A stretch of DNA of 64,000 nucleotides, taken from a virus. The stretch covers positions 1-64,000 of IMG/VR virus record IMGVR_UViG_3300046665_000384. One strand, given 5' to 3'. Below the pieces are notes generated by a model. The model was not told where the DNA came from. It worked only from the letters and a program-made list of their open reading frames with translations, and did no database searches. Numbering within the stretch: position 1 is the first letter of the stretch; each line of letters begins with the position of its first letter. Below, piece by piece: positions 1-8,716 of the stretch. Both the position numbers and the translations under genes were made by a program.

Positions 1-583
1 CCGCCGCGTTGGCTTCGGCGATCTGCCCGACGAGGGCGACGACTTCGCCCGCGATTGCCAACTCGGCCAGCGGATCCGCATTCTCGCCCAGTGCGAGCAG
101 CGCCGCGCGGCGCTCGATCAGGCGGCCTTCCAGCTGCGCGACGAGCAATGGATTGGCTGAATCGAGCACAGCTTCCGCGCCGGGCAGCAGCGGGGCGAGG
201 GTGTCGTCCAGCACGGAGTCGAACACGCCTTCGCCCTCCGGCAGCTGCGCGACCACGCGCTCCGATTCGATATTGTCGACCACTGCGTACAGCGTGACGC
301 CTTCTTTCGGCTGCGGCGACATCGGGAACGCGAGAGAGTATTTCACCTTGGACGCGGTGAACGTGGCCGCCACGACGATGCCGGCGACGTAGATAGGTTC
401 GCCGTCCGGGCCGTACAGCACGAGCCACACATGCCCAGCCAGCGCCTGTGCGCTGGGCAGGCTGGCGCTGGCGGCCTCGTCGACTGTGGCCTGATCCACG
501 ATTTTGAAGCCGAGCCACGACTGCGGCCACCACGGCCGGGAACTGGCTTCCGGCGCTGGCTGGGTATCCGAAATTTCCGACAT
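1..583 (-). CDS. Hypothetical phage protein, 3' end outside window
   Basis: An open frame begins with ATG at 583 and runs leftward off the window edge, giving at least 194 residues without a stop. It follows the stop of the upstream gene (586-588) by two bases, and AAAGGA just before the start is a fitting ribosome-binding site, so it is the next gene of the same leftward operon. The visible part begins MSEISDTQPAPEASSRPWW and is rich in Ala, Val and Glu, with a beta-rich stretch near residues 50-110 and a helical Ala/Leu/Glu region after it. I do not recognise the family. Its place behind the metallopeptidase and polyvalent genes suggests a virion or virion-associated protein. Confidence 0.7.
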   Translation of the reverse strand, partial: MSEISDTQPAPEASSRPWWPQSWLGFKIVDQATVDEAASASLPSAQALAGHVWLVLYGPDGEPIYVAGIVVAATFTASKVKYSLAFPMSPQPKEGVTLYAVVDNIESERVVAQLPEGEGVFDSVLDDTLAPLLPGAEAVLDSANPLLVAQLEGRLIERRAALLALGENADPLAELAIAGEVVALVGQIAEANAA

Positions 584-585
584 GC

Positions 586-1251
586 TTATCCTTTGTTGAG
601 CACTTCGTCGGCCCTTGCGAGTGCGTAGGTCGAATACGCCTTCACGGCCGACTTGAACAAAGCCAGCATATCCGCGTCATCCTTGTGCTCGCCGTGGATT
701 TTTCCCAGTTCGGCCGCCACGCTCGGCGCGGACAGGTCGGTGCTGCCCTCGATCACGGATTGCATGTAGGCGCGGGCGGTCTCGCGCGGGTCCGGCGTGG
801 CCGGCGCATCGTCGCCCAAGGCGGTGATAATTTCGCGCAGGCGGCCGAGGTCGCCGAAGAACGTCTCGGCGTTCTCGTCCAGCCGTTGCAGGATTTGCGC
901 GCCTTCCCCGATCAGCTGGAAAGTCTCGGCCGTGCCCACCGCGTCCAGTACCATCGTCGTGCCCATATCGTTGTTTTCTTCCTTCAGGTCGTCCACGGTC
1001 GGGAGGACGGTGATTTCGTATTTTTCGGACTGGCAAAAGCCGTACAGGTCCACCGGCTCCAGCGAATCGAACTGGATCAGCGCGCCGCCGCGTCCTGACA
1101 CGGAATTGAGGTCGAGGAACGCCTTGAAGTAGGCAATGGCGTCCGGACTGCCGGTGTATTCGACGCGGCTGTCCTCGTCCTCGCCCCAGTTGGCCGAGAA
1201 CGCCCCGAAGGGCGTCAGGGCGTTGTAGGTCGTCGTGTAAGTCGTCGTCAT
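586..1251 (-). CDS. Hypothetical protein sharing a helical motif with its upstream neighbour
   Basis: 221-aa protein, ATG at 1251 with GGAG eight bases upstream; the start overlaps the stop of the metallopeptidase gene by four bases. Residues 1-85 look beta-rich. Residues about 112-145 carry a motif, IGEGAxxLxxLDExxxxFFxDLxRLREI, that also forms the N-terminus of the next gene upstream (1248-3197). The two are therefore partly paralogous or share an interaction helix. The C-terminal 60 residues are helical and charged. No catalytic motif is visible. The operon context with a polyvalent protein suggests a packaged accessory protein; function unknown. Confidence 0.75.
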   Translation of the reverse strand: MTTTYTTTYNALTPFGAFSANWGEDEDSRVEYTGSPDAIAYFKAFLDLNSVSGRGGALIQFDSLEPVDLYGFCQSEKYEITVLPTVDDLKEENNDMGTTMVLDAVGTAETFQLIGEGAQILQRLDENAETFFGDLGRLREIITALGDDAPATPDPRETARAYMQSVIEGSTDLSAPSVAAELGKIHGEHKDDADMLALFKSAVKAYSTYALARADEVLNKG

Positions 1252-3197
1252 TGCAGGTTCTCCGTTCCAACGCGCGCGATGAGCCGTTTCTTGGCGTTGC
1301 CGACATGATTGTCATTGAAGTACCGCCATGCCGAGGTCAGGTCATTTCCTTCCAAGTTGGCCACTGCGATCAGGGCGCGAACTTTATCAAGGTCGCTGTG
1401 CAAGATCATCGAGTCCGGGATGACTTTGCGCCAGCCGCCAGTGCTGGCACGGTCCGCGTTTTCCGTCGACAGCGCATCGACGATCAGGAAGCCCTTCGCG
1501 TTGCGCTTGGTCGCCCAGTTGTGGAACACGCCGGAGAAGACCTTGTAGCGGCCGTGCCCACCAACGTATTGCGCGACGCCCTTGCGGCTCTTGGTCAGCA
1601 CGTACCTCGTCAACATCTCGTAGAACTCGCCATCCCGGTCGAGCGTGTTGGGCCAGTCGTCGTTCACGAGCGCGGCCTGCGACGAGAGGAATTCGATGGC
1701 GCGCTCGTACTGAGCCTCCACCTCTTGCCGCTCGTCCAGCATTTGTCCGATGACTCCCTTGTGCATGTTCAGCTTCGCGTGCATGGCCGGCGTGACGGGC
1801 ATGCTCAGGTAGCCGGTGATGAGGGCGAACATTTCCGGGTCTTGCGCCGCGAAGATGGCGGCGTCCTTGGGATTGGCGAGGTATTGCACGCCCATCGAGA
1901 ACACTTCGGTGACGCCATCCTTGTAGACCTTGCCGACATAGGCGTCGGTAAAGTGGTCCTTGTAGGCGATTTCGCTCTTGTCGTAGCCCTTGTTCTTCGT
2001 CAGATCGCGCAGGCGGTACACGCCTTCGCCCTCGCGGCGCTTGAGCAGGAAGCCGTTCGATGCGCCCTTGGCAATCGGATCGTTCTCCAGATGGTGCGCC
2101 AGCTCGTGAAAGAGCACCGTCTTGTTGAAGCGCGAGCCCAGATTGATGACCTTTTCGCCGAGACGGTCGGTGATGCCTACCGCGTTCGCACGCTTGCCGC
2201 CATCAATGCCGATCCGGATCGCAGACGCCTTGCCGCCAGTGAGGCGGTAGAACTCGGCCATATCTCGCACCACGTCCTCGGGCTTGTAGCCCAGCTTCTT
2301 GAGCTTGGCCTTGGCGTTGGCGTCGATAATCTGCTCGGCGGCCCATGCCTGTGCCTGCTCGGGCGTGATGGGCGACGCCGCGACCACCGCGTCGATGATC
2401 TTCTGGCCGTTCTCCTCGAACAGCGCGCGATACGTGCTGGCGCGGGTCTCGTTGAACTGGGCGCTTGTTGCCTTGACGCGCTCCCATGCTTCGGTCTGCG
2501 CGCCGTGGGTGTCGTTGTACAGGTCGTCCAGCTGGCGCGCCAGCACCTCGCGCGCGTCGCGCAGCGGGGCAATCTCGGCCTCGTCGCGGCCATCGCGTAC
2601 CGCGTCGCGGATTTCTTCCGTGGCGGCCGCCACTCGGTCGCTCAGCTCGCGAATGGCCTTCGTGCGCTCGGCGCTCAGCTGGTCGTAGTGCGCACGCGCA
2701 GCGGCGTATTCCGGGTCGTCGGCCATCTTCTGCGCCAGCAGCTCCTGCGAATCGGTCAGCGCCTTTTCGAGCGCGGCCTGCTCGATGCCATGCTTGACGC
2801 CGCGCGCGGCGATGTTGCCGAACACGGCCAGCTTCGCCTCGGCGTCGCGCGGATCGTACTTGCCGGCGGCGACGAATTCCCACGCCGCCTCGGAAACCGT
2901 GTTGTTGCCGATCAGGTGCGCCAGATCGCCCACGGTCTGCGCCTCGAACGCCGCCAGCTCGGGCGGCAGTATCCGGATGCCGTTGGCGACGTAATCGAAC
3001 AGCACCTTGGCCGAGCGCTCCTTGTCCGCCAGCGCGAAGTCCAGCGGCGCGCCCGCCGACGCGACCCCGATCATGGCGAGGATTTCGCGCAGTCGGTTGA
3101 GGTCGTCGAAGAACCCGGACGATCCCTCGTCCAGATTCTTCAGCAGGGCCGCGCCTTCGCCGATGATGGCAAAGAATTCATCCTGCCCCATCTTCAT
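1248..3197 (-). CDS. Phage zinc metallopeptidase-domain protein (HExxH)
   Basis: 649-aa protein. Residues 1-45 hold the IGEGAxxLxxLDE/FFxDLxRLREI helix shared with the 221-aa neighbour. Residues about 140-260 are a long charged coiled coil. A metallopeptidase core follows: HELAHH at 364-369 gives the HExxH zinc site, and the Glu in TEVFSMG (about 431) is a likely third ligand. The C-terminal 200 residues are unassigned. Phage proteins of this type are usually large virion-associated or polyvalent proteins; cleaving host or capsid proteins is inference. It abuts the polyvalent gene upstream (1-base overlap) and overlaps the 221-aa gene downstream, so all are co-translated. Confidence 0.75.
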   Translation of the reverse strand: MKMGQDEFFAIIGEGAALLKNLDEGSSGFFDDLNRLREILAMIGVASAGAPLDFALADKERSAKVLFDYVANGIRILPPELAAFEAQTVGDLAHLIGNNTVSEAAWEFVAAGKYDPRDAEAKLAVFGNIAARGVKHGIEQAALEKALTDSQELLAQKMADDPEYAAARAHYDQLSAERTKAIRELSDRVAAATEEIRDAVRDGRDEAEIAPLRDAREVLARQLDDLYNDTHGAQTEAWERVKATSAQFNETRASTYRALFEENGQKIIDAVVAASPITPEQAQAWAAEQIIDANAKAKLKKLGYKPEDVVRDMAEFYRLTGGKASAIRIGIDGGKRANAVGITDRLGEKVINLGSRFNKTVLFHELAHHLENDPIAKGASNGFLLKRREGEGVYRLRDLTKNKGYDKSEIAYKDHFTDAYVGKVYKDGVTEVFSMGVQYLANPKDAAIFAAQDPEMFALITGYLSMPVTPAMHAKLNMHKGVIGQMLDERQEVEAQYERAIEFLSSQAALVNDDWPNTLDRDGEFYEMLTRYVLTKSRKGVAQYVGGHGRYKVFSGVFHNWATKRNAKGFLIVDALSTENADRASTGGWRKVIPDSMILHSDLDKVRALIAVANLEGNDLTSAWRYFNDNHVGNAKKRLIARVGTENLQ

Positions 3198-5854
3198 CAG
3201 GCCACCTTCTTTTGAAATTCAGCGATGAAGAAATTCTTGGCCGCGACCTTGGCGCGCTGGATCATGTCGAGGTACGCGCCTTCCGGATCGGTGTACTTCT
3301 GCGCCAGCGCGGCGAGACGGTCCGTCACGGCCTTATCGTAGAAATCGACCTTGCCCTCCGCCGCCAGCGCGAGGAAGTCACCATCGGCCGCCTCTTGGTC
3401 TTCTGCCGCCTGTTTCGCCGCTGCCTCGGCCTGCGCTGCTTCCTCGGCTTCGCGCGCCGCCTGCGCCGCAGCTTCAGCCTGCCGGGCCTCCTCGGCTTCG
3501 CGCTCGGCCTGCGCGGCCGCCTCCGCCGCTTTTGCGGCCTCTTCCTGCGCGCGGGCCTCGGCATCCGGGTCCGCCTGCGGTTCCGGCTCCGGATCGGCGG
3601 CCGGGACGGTCGGCATGCCCTTGGCGGCCAGCTCCTTCAGCTCGCCATAGGTGCGGCCGTTGAGCTTGGTGATGAAGCCGCTGATGGCGCTACCGCGCTC
3701 GTCCTCGTCCATCTCCATGTACGCCGGCAGGTAACGCGGGCTGATCGTGTTGAGCGCCATCGCCATCTGCGTTGCCTCGTCGGCCACGAATACCACGCTG
3801 GCGTCCAGCTTCAGGTCTTCGCTCAGGTAGGCTTCGGCCATGTCGTCAGCCGGGTCGATGGCGGCGTAGTAGCGGCCCGACAGGAATTCGCCGTTGGACA
3901 TGGTTTCCGTGCCCAGCAGCGGGCGCGGGGCGTTCAGGATGACCCAGTTCGCACCCACGGCAACGCCTGGCATCGGGTTGGTCGAGGTGACGACGGCCTT
4001 GATGCCGTCCACGTTCAGCTGTGGGACTGCTGCGCGGGCATCTTCCAAGCGCTTGAGCGCGGCCTCGATGTCGTCCGGGTGATTCTGGTCAATGGCGTCC
4101 ACCAGATCAGCGCCCCACTTGCGGTCGGCGTTGCGCACGTCGAGGAAGCCGGCGACCTTGCGCTGATCCGCCTCGGAAAGCTGCTCGATGCGAGCGCGCA
4201 ATTCATCATGGCGGCGCTGGAGGTCGGCTTGCTCATCCTCGGTCAGCAGCGTGCGGGCCGGGGGCGGGTCGTTCTCCCGCTCCACGCGCGCCACCTCGAT
4301 CTGGCGGGTCAGGTCGGCGAGCGTCGCTTCCTTGGTTTCCAGCTCGGTTTTCAGGTCGGCGATCACCTGCAACTTGGCGGCGCGCGTCGTGTTGGCCTTG
4401 GCGAAGCGCTCGCTGTTCTTCTCGGCCAGCTTCATGATGCGCGCAGCAACGGTACGCACGTCCAGATCGCGTCCGCGCTCCGGGGCGACGGCGACCGTGA
4501 TGTCTTTCTTGTTCAGCATCCACTTCCACGACACCAGCTCGTCGCCCTGCGCGATCTTCTTCGGCGTCACGTCCGGATTGTGGAAGAAGATGGAGACGGT
4601 CTGGCCATCCGTCAGCTCATAGACCACGGCCACGTTCGTGCTGCCGCGCTGCGTGAAGGGCTCGGACACCTGCATCGCCGCGACCTTGACGGTACCGCTG
4701 GCGCGGTCCAGCACCTTTTGCAACAGCGTCATGCGCTGCTGGAGGCGTGCGAACGGCAGCACCAGCGCATCGAACGTCAGCACGCCGTCCGCGTCAGCGA
4801 TGATGTCCTGTACGGTCAGGGAGTCGAACAGCAGGCCGTCCGCGCTGTCGTGCTTGCGCAGGGCGTACAGCACCTGCTCCAGATTCGCATGCAGGGGCAT
4901 GTTCGTGCTGTCCCACAGTACCTTTTCCATTTCGTTTTTTCCTTCAGCCGGGAATTGATTTTGCTCGATGGGCAGCGCCTTGTTCCCGTTGGCGATCCAC
5001 CATTTAAGTTGCTTCAGGGTGCAGGGCACGCAGTCGCGCATGCCCTGCCAGCCCTCCTCATAGCCGCTCAAGTAGCCCGCCTCAGCTTCGCTCTGGTTCG
5101 CGAAGCCGAACATGATCTTGTGCTCATCGAATACGCCGTCGATGAACTGGTTCACGACATAGGCCAGCTCGGCATTGAGCGGTGCAGGCCCTATTGTGCA
5201 GTCCAGTTCATCGCCGTCATTGCCGAGTGTTCCTTCGATGTAGCCGTAGGCGAACGACATCACGTGACTGCCGCGAGTACCGTCCGCCGCCTTCCAGTGG
5301 CGCACGGTGCCGCGCGGTGACTCGATTGCGATGCGCAGGCCGTACAGGGCGTATCGATCCTTCGGGTAGTCGCCGGACTCTGCCTGCTCCTCCGTGATGG
5401 GCTTCAGGCCCGGAACGATCAACGGATCGTCCGCGCTCCAAACCGGCATGCCATATGAATCGATTGGATTTGAAACGGCCGGCGCAATCGGAATGGCCGG
5501 GGTATCAAGCGCGGCCGTGACGATGCTCGAGACTCCATCAGGCCCATAAGCCTGAAGGCGCACCGTGTAGCTCCTTTCGGGGAGCTTCCCAACGATGTCG
5601 TAGCTCAGGGCGTTGCCAACGTCGATCCAGTATGGCGTCCCCATGTCGCAGCTGATGGAGTAGCCGCTGACGTTGCCCGTGGCCGCCTGCCACGCCGCAT
5701 GCGCCCCGAAAGGGGTGATGGACGACAGGGATACGCCCCCGACAAACACGGGGGGATTGGGCACGACTGGGGCCGGCTGCTGACTCTGCGCAGGAGGATT
5801 GGTAGGGGCCAGATAGGTGAGGCCATTGATGGTGGCCGGGTGCAAGTAGATCAT
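3197..5854 (-). CDS. Polyvalent protein: FN3, inorganic-pyrophosphatase-like and DarA_N-like domains
   Basis: 885-aa multidomain protein. Residues 35-118 resemble a fibronectin type III module. Residues about 171-296 match the InPase domain of polyvalent proteins, with GNDGDELDC (211-219) and DEHKIMFGF (243-251). Residues about 405-490 match the DarA N-terminal (defence against restriction A) type, with DGQTVSIFFHNPD and SWKWMLNKKDITV. Coiled coil follows (490-600), then an unassigned domain (about 640-750) and an Ala/Glu/Gln-rich repeat coil (760-830). InPase and DarA_N are known in long phage and plasmid proteins thought to enter the cell with DNA and blunt restriction. Here the family-level calls are from remembered motifs; the anti-restriction role is inference. 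Confidence 0.75.
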   Translation of the reverse strand: MIYLHPATINGLTYLAPTNPPAQSQQPAPVVPNPPVFVGGVSLSSITPFGAHAAWQAATGNVSGYSISCDMGTPYWIDVGNALSYDIVGKLPERSYTVRLQAYGPDGVSSIVTAALDTPAIPIAPAVSNPIDSYGMPVWSADDPLIVPGLKPITEEQAESGDYPKDRYALYGLRIAIESPRGTVRHWKAADGTRGSHVMSFAYGYIEGTLGNDGDELDCTIGPAPLNAELAYVVNQFIDGVFDEHKIMFGFANQSEAEAGYLSGYEEGWQGMRDCVPCTLKQLKWWIANGNKALPIEQNQFPAEGKNEMEKVLWDSTNMPLHANLEQVLYALRKHDSADGLLFDSLTVQDIIADADGVLTFDALVLPFARLQQRMTLLQKVLDRASGTVKVAAMQVSEPFTQRGSTNVAVVYELTDGQTVSIFFHNPDVTPKKIAQGDELVSWKWMLNKKDITVAVAPERGRDLDVRTVAARIMKLAEKNSERFAKANTTRAAKLQVIADLKTELETKEATLADLTRQIEVARVERENDPPPARTLLTEDEQADLQRRHDELRARIEQLSEADQRKVAGFLDVRNADRKWGADLVDAIDQNHPDDIEAALKRLEDARAAVPQLNVDGIKAVVTSTNPMPGVAVGANWVILNAPRPLLGTETMSNGEFLSGRYYAAIDPADDMAEAYLSEDLKLDASVVFVADEATQMAMALNTISPRYLPAYMEMDEDERGSAISGFITKLNGRTYGELKELAAKGMPTVPAADPEPEPQADPDAEARAQEEAAKAAEAAAQAEREAEEARQAEAAAQAAREAEEAAQAEAAAKQAAEDQEAADGDFLALAAEGKVDFYDKAVTDRLAALAQKYTDPEGAYLDMIQRAKVAAKNFFIAEFQKKVA

Positions 5855-5857
5855 GGC

Positions 5858-8332
5858 TTACCCCACAGTAGCGGTCACGTCGAAGTTGCGGCCGTCCGCG
5901 AGCTGCACGGACACCCCGCAATTCGCGCCGACTGCCAACGTTGATTGCATCGTGAACGTCAGAACGCCACTGGCATTTGTCGTCTGCGCCGCCGATTTGT
6001 ACTGCGGGGCAGCACGCAGGTCTGGCGTAGGCTGATCGAATGCCGCCACCTTAATGCCGGCAAGGTTCGCCAGCGGCCCAGACGCATCACCCAATGTCAG
6101 CGTGACGGTGCGCGCAGTCGTGGTTCCAGTCGATGCCAGCGCAGAGCGAATAGCATTGGCGGCAAGCGGCGCAATGTGCGTAATGTTCTCGACCCCGTAC
6201 GGATGCAACGAATCACTTGCATTGGCAGTCGTGAACCAACCGGCAGTGTTTACGTAGGTGACACGGCTCGGCGCTGTGCAGGCCGCAATCGCGTTTTGCA
6301 GCTGAGTTGCGTGCACCGTACCGTTGCCGGATGCCACCCCGTCAAACGGACGCAGGACGACAATTTTTGTTGTCCCCGGCGTTGCGGCCAGCAGCCCGTT
6401 TAATACGGTTGTCGCGGCGGCCGTAATGTCGCCGGGCTCGTTCGTGCCTTCCATCAGCACGATGAAATCCGGGGCTGGGGTAAATGAACGGGCCACTCCA
6501 GAGTAAAGGTAGTTGTAGCTGGACGTGAGGCCCGGCACGCCACCCGATCCGGACTTGCTGAAGCCAGTTGCGCCGAAACCAACGTTCCCGATTTCTGCGC
6601 CGAGAATACGCGCGACTTCCAGAGACCAGCCTTGACCTGCATCGTTCCGGTCGGTGTCGTACGTGGCGGTCATGTTGACCGTACGGACGCCTTCCGTAAT
6701 GCTGTCACCGTAGAAGATGGCCTTCAGCGGCAACGATGGTGGCGCGCTGATCGTCTTGCCGGCATCGAGAACGATGCCAGTAAGCTTTACGGCGGTCGAC
6801 TGGGTGCTCCAACGCGCCTGCGTCTCGGTAGTGCTCTTTACCAGAACTTCCAGAAGGTGCCCGCCCTTGTTTGCGTAGTCGGCGGTGTCGGACGGAATCG
6901 TGATCGCGACTGAGGCTGCAATGGGGGTGCTGATCCACGGCCCGAAACGGTCCACCCGGTACGAAATTTGAGGCAACGGCGAAGCGATGCCGGTCATGTC
7001 GAAATTGAGCGTACAGGACGTGCCGCCAAAGACCGCCTTGAAATAGGCCCCGGCGTTGATCGTTTTGGCACTGGAGGCTTGAATGTCCCAGTTGTATGGC
7101 GAGAACAGGACGCTACCCGTGCCATTCGTCAGTACGTTGTTCGCGGCTGCAAGCGTACTGACAGTCGTGGAGATTGCTGCTGCTCGATTACCTGCGGCAT
7201 CGTATGCGCGCACCTGCGGCGTGTAGGCGGTATTCGCAGCCAACCCGCTGACAGCCGTGGTCAGGACATTGCCAACATCGGTCCAGCTCGTGCCGCCATT
7301 GGTACTGTATTCGTAACCAGCGACAGCAACGTTATCCGATGCGGCCGACCATGTGAGCGTGAAGCCGGAAGTGGTGGCAGCACTGGCTGCAAGCGAGCCA
7401 TTCATCGTAGGTGCCGCCCCATCCGAAGAGGTGGCGGTAGTCACGTCAAGAGACAGCGGAGCCGACTTGTTCAGGGCAGCGTCGTAGGCGCGCACCTGCG
7501 TGTGGTACAGCGTGTTCTGTGCAAGTCCGGTGATCGCCTTGGTCAGAACGTTGCCGGCATCGGTCCACGAGGTTCCGTTGTTGGTGCTGTACTCATACCC
7601 GGTGACCGCCACGTTGTCGGATGCAGCAGTCCACGACAGGGTAAATCCGGAAGCGGTGATGCTACTGGACGAAAGCGAGCCGACAGCCATCGTTGGCGCA
7701 ACGGTATCGCTTGAGGTAGCGCCATCGTCAACACTCACATCATCAATGCCGGTCGTCGCGGAACCTGCGCCAGAGCGGTACAGACCAACATAACCACTTG
7801 CGTACGTCGCATCGGTGAAGGTTGCCGTAGGCGTGGAAGGACGAGTACCACCTGTCGTGCTGTTCCAGATGCGCAGCTCGTGCGTGCTACCACTGGAAAT
7901 GCACTCGACTTCCATCACGTCGCCAGCGGCGAAGGTAGCGGTGCTCGCACCAGCCGTGTAAAGGCTTGTGAAACTCCCGCTTGCACGCCTGAAAAACTTT
8001 GGCGTGACTTTATTGGCATTGATAGAGAAATCCAGAATCCACAGGTAGCCGTTGAGATACCCGGAGTCCATGCGGATATGTGGCGAATAGTGCCCGGCAT
8101 TACTGGTGGGGCTTGGGACTTTCTGGCTGTACCTGAATTTTGTATACGATTGCGCTGCTATGCCCGTATAGAGAGCAGTATGACCATCAACGGTAGTCGA
8201 TGACCCGAAACTTTGCGTGCCAGAAATGGGATTATTGGCTCCAACAACCCACGTACCAGTTTTTGCTGTCCATCCAGATGCAATCTGGCCAGAGGTTTCG
8301 CTATCAAAATTACTTAAGTAGAGAATTGTCAT
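5858..8332 (-). CDS. SGNH/GDSL-hydrolase tail protein with two FN3 repeats
   Basis: 824-aa protein. Residues 1-205 resemble a beta-sandwich lectin/LamG-like module. Two near-identical FN3 repeats follow (about 212-300 and 306-393, both with SGFTLxWxAASDNVAVxGYEYST). An SGNH hydrolase domain covers about 535-735, with GDSIT (Ser544, block I), GTNE (629-632, block III position) and DSLHP (Asp707, His710, catalytic pair). An Ig-like C-terminal domain ends the protein. SGNH enzymes are serine esterases; on phage tails they typically deacetylate surface polysaccharide. Base composition looks less GC-rich than its neighbours, consistent with recent acquisition. A weak ribosome-binding site precedes the ATG. 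A receptor-modifying tail protein is the best reading. Confidence 0.8.
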   Translation of the reverse strand: MTILYLSNFDSETSGQIASGWTAKTGTWVVGANNPISGTQSFGSSTTVDGHTALYTGIAAQSYTKFRYSQKVPSPTSNAGHYSPHIRMDSGYLNGYLWILDFSINANKVTPKFFRRASGSFTSLYTAGASTATFAAGDVMEVECISSGSTHELRIWNSTTGGTRPSTPTATFTDATYASGYVGLYRSGAGSATTGIDDVSVDDGATSSDTVAPTMAVGSLSSSSITASGFTLSWTAASDNVAVTGYEYSTNNGTSWTDAGNVLTKAITGLAQNTLYHTQVRAYDAALNKSAPLSLDVTTATSSDGAAPTMNGSLAASAATTSGFTLTWSAASDNVAVAGYEYSTNGGTSWTDVGNVLTTAVSGLAANTAYTPQVRAYDAAGNRAAAISTTVSTLAAANNVLTNGTGSVLFSPYNWDIQASSAKTINAGAYFKAVFGGTSCTLNFDMTGIASPLPQISYRVDRFGPWISTPIAASVAITIPSDTADYANKGGHLLEVLVKSTTETQARWSTQSTAVKLTGIVLDAGKTISAPPSLPLKAIFYGDSITEGVRTVNMTATYDTDRNDAGQGWSLEVARILGAEIGNVGFGATGFSKSGSGGVPGLTSSYNYLYSGVARSFTPAPDFIVLMEGTNEPGDITAAATTVLNGLLAATPGTTKIVVLRPFDGVASGNGTVHATQLQNAIAACTAPSRVTYVNTAGWFTTANASDSLHPYGVENITHIAPLAANAIRSALASTGTTTARTVTLTLGDASGPLANLAGIKVAAFDQPTPDLRAAPQYKSAAQTTNASGVLTFTMQSTLAVGANCGVSVQLADGRNFDVTATVG

Positions 8333-8378
8333 ATCATTTTCTGTATTATTTGGTGCCCATTACAACAGTGAAAAAACC

Positions 8379-8525
8379 ATGAACCAATCAGCCGCTTACA
8401 AACTTGGATATGACGCATACCTCGGACCAATGAAAGGAAAGCGCAACCCGTATGCAGAAGGGACGCCAGAGCATGCCGAATGGTGGAGCGGATTTAATGC
8501 CGCCCAAGCCGACTATTCGATATGA
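8379..8525 (+). CDS. Rmf/CrpP-like mini-protein
   Basis: A 48-aa frame, ATG at 8379 and TGA at 8523, on the opposite strand from the SGNH gene. The protein has the small ribosome-modulation-factor pattern: a helix with GYDAYLG, then NPY, a short turn, and WWSGFNAAQAD. E. coli Rmf and the CrpP family share GxxAxxxG...NPY...W..GW..A. Rmf binds the 30S subunit and drives 100S ribosome dimers in stationary phase; CrpP-like relatives have other reported roles. The ribosome-binding site is poor (GTGAAAAAACC). No obvious promoter of its own is seen, so expression is uncertain. Confidence 0.62.
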   Translation: MNQSAAYKLGYDAYLGPMKGKRNPYAEGTPEHAEWWSGFNAAQADYSI

Positions 8526-8660
8526 CGTAACACCTTCTTTAGTTCGCATGGGGCCGCGCGCCCTCGGCATGTGAATCATGGAATAGCTCGCCGCACTACC
8601 CCTGTGCGACATTCTGGCTCGCTGCTGAAGGTGCTCCCCGGCCGATTTTCCTGCCACGTG
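8526..8660. other. Short non-coding stretch between Rmf-like gene and early promoter
   Basis: No credible gene. On the leftward strand the sequence GCAGGAAAATCGGCC (about 8640-8654) resembles the TAGGAAAA late motif but lacks its leading TA; it could be a weak late promoter for the SGNH gene 310 bases away. Confidence 0.3.
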
Positions 8661-8689
8661 TTGACATTCATTTTGTGAGCGCATACAAT
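8661..8689 (+). promoter_or_regulatory. Early-type sigma70 promoter with spacer operator
   Basis: TTGACA (8661-8666), 17-base spacer, TACAAT (8684-8689). The spacer end and -10 hold TTGTGAGCGCATACAA, an imperfect dyad (TTGT..GCGC..ACAA). The same arrangement recurs at 32767, 39686, 40764 and 43848, and in diverged form at 10598. It drives the gene starting at 8717. Confidence 0.8.
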
Positions 8690-8716
8690 CTGCTCATCGA
8701 CAAATGAGGAGGACAT

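Noticed and set aside
1251-3215. Long open frame antisense to the metallopeptidase
   Set aside because: Shadow of high-GC codons; no ribosome site and the leftward protein has clear motifs.
3212-5320. Long rightward frame opposite the polyvalent gene
   Set aside because: Low-complexity Arg/Leu/His composition, no start signal; the other strand carries known domains.
8671-8689. Lac-operator resemblance of TTGTGAGCGCATACAA
   Set aside because: Shares TTGTGAGCG with lacO but spacing and right arm differ, and it recurs as a phage-specific set.
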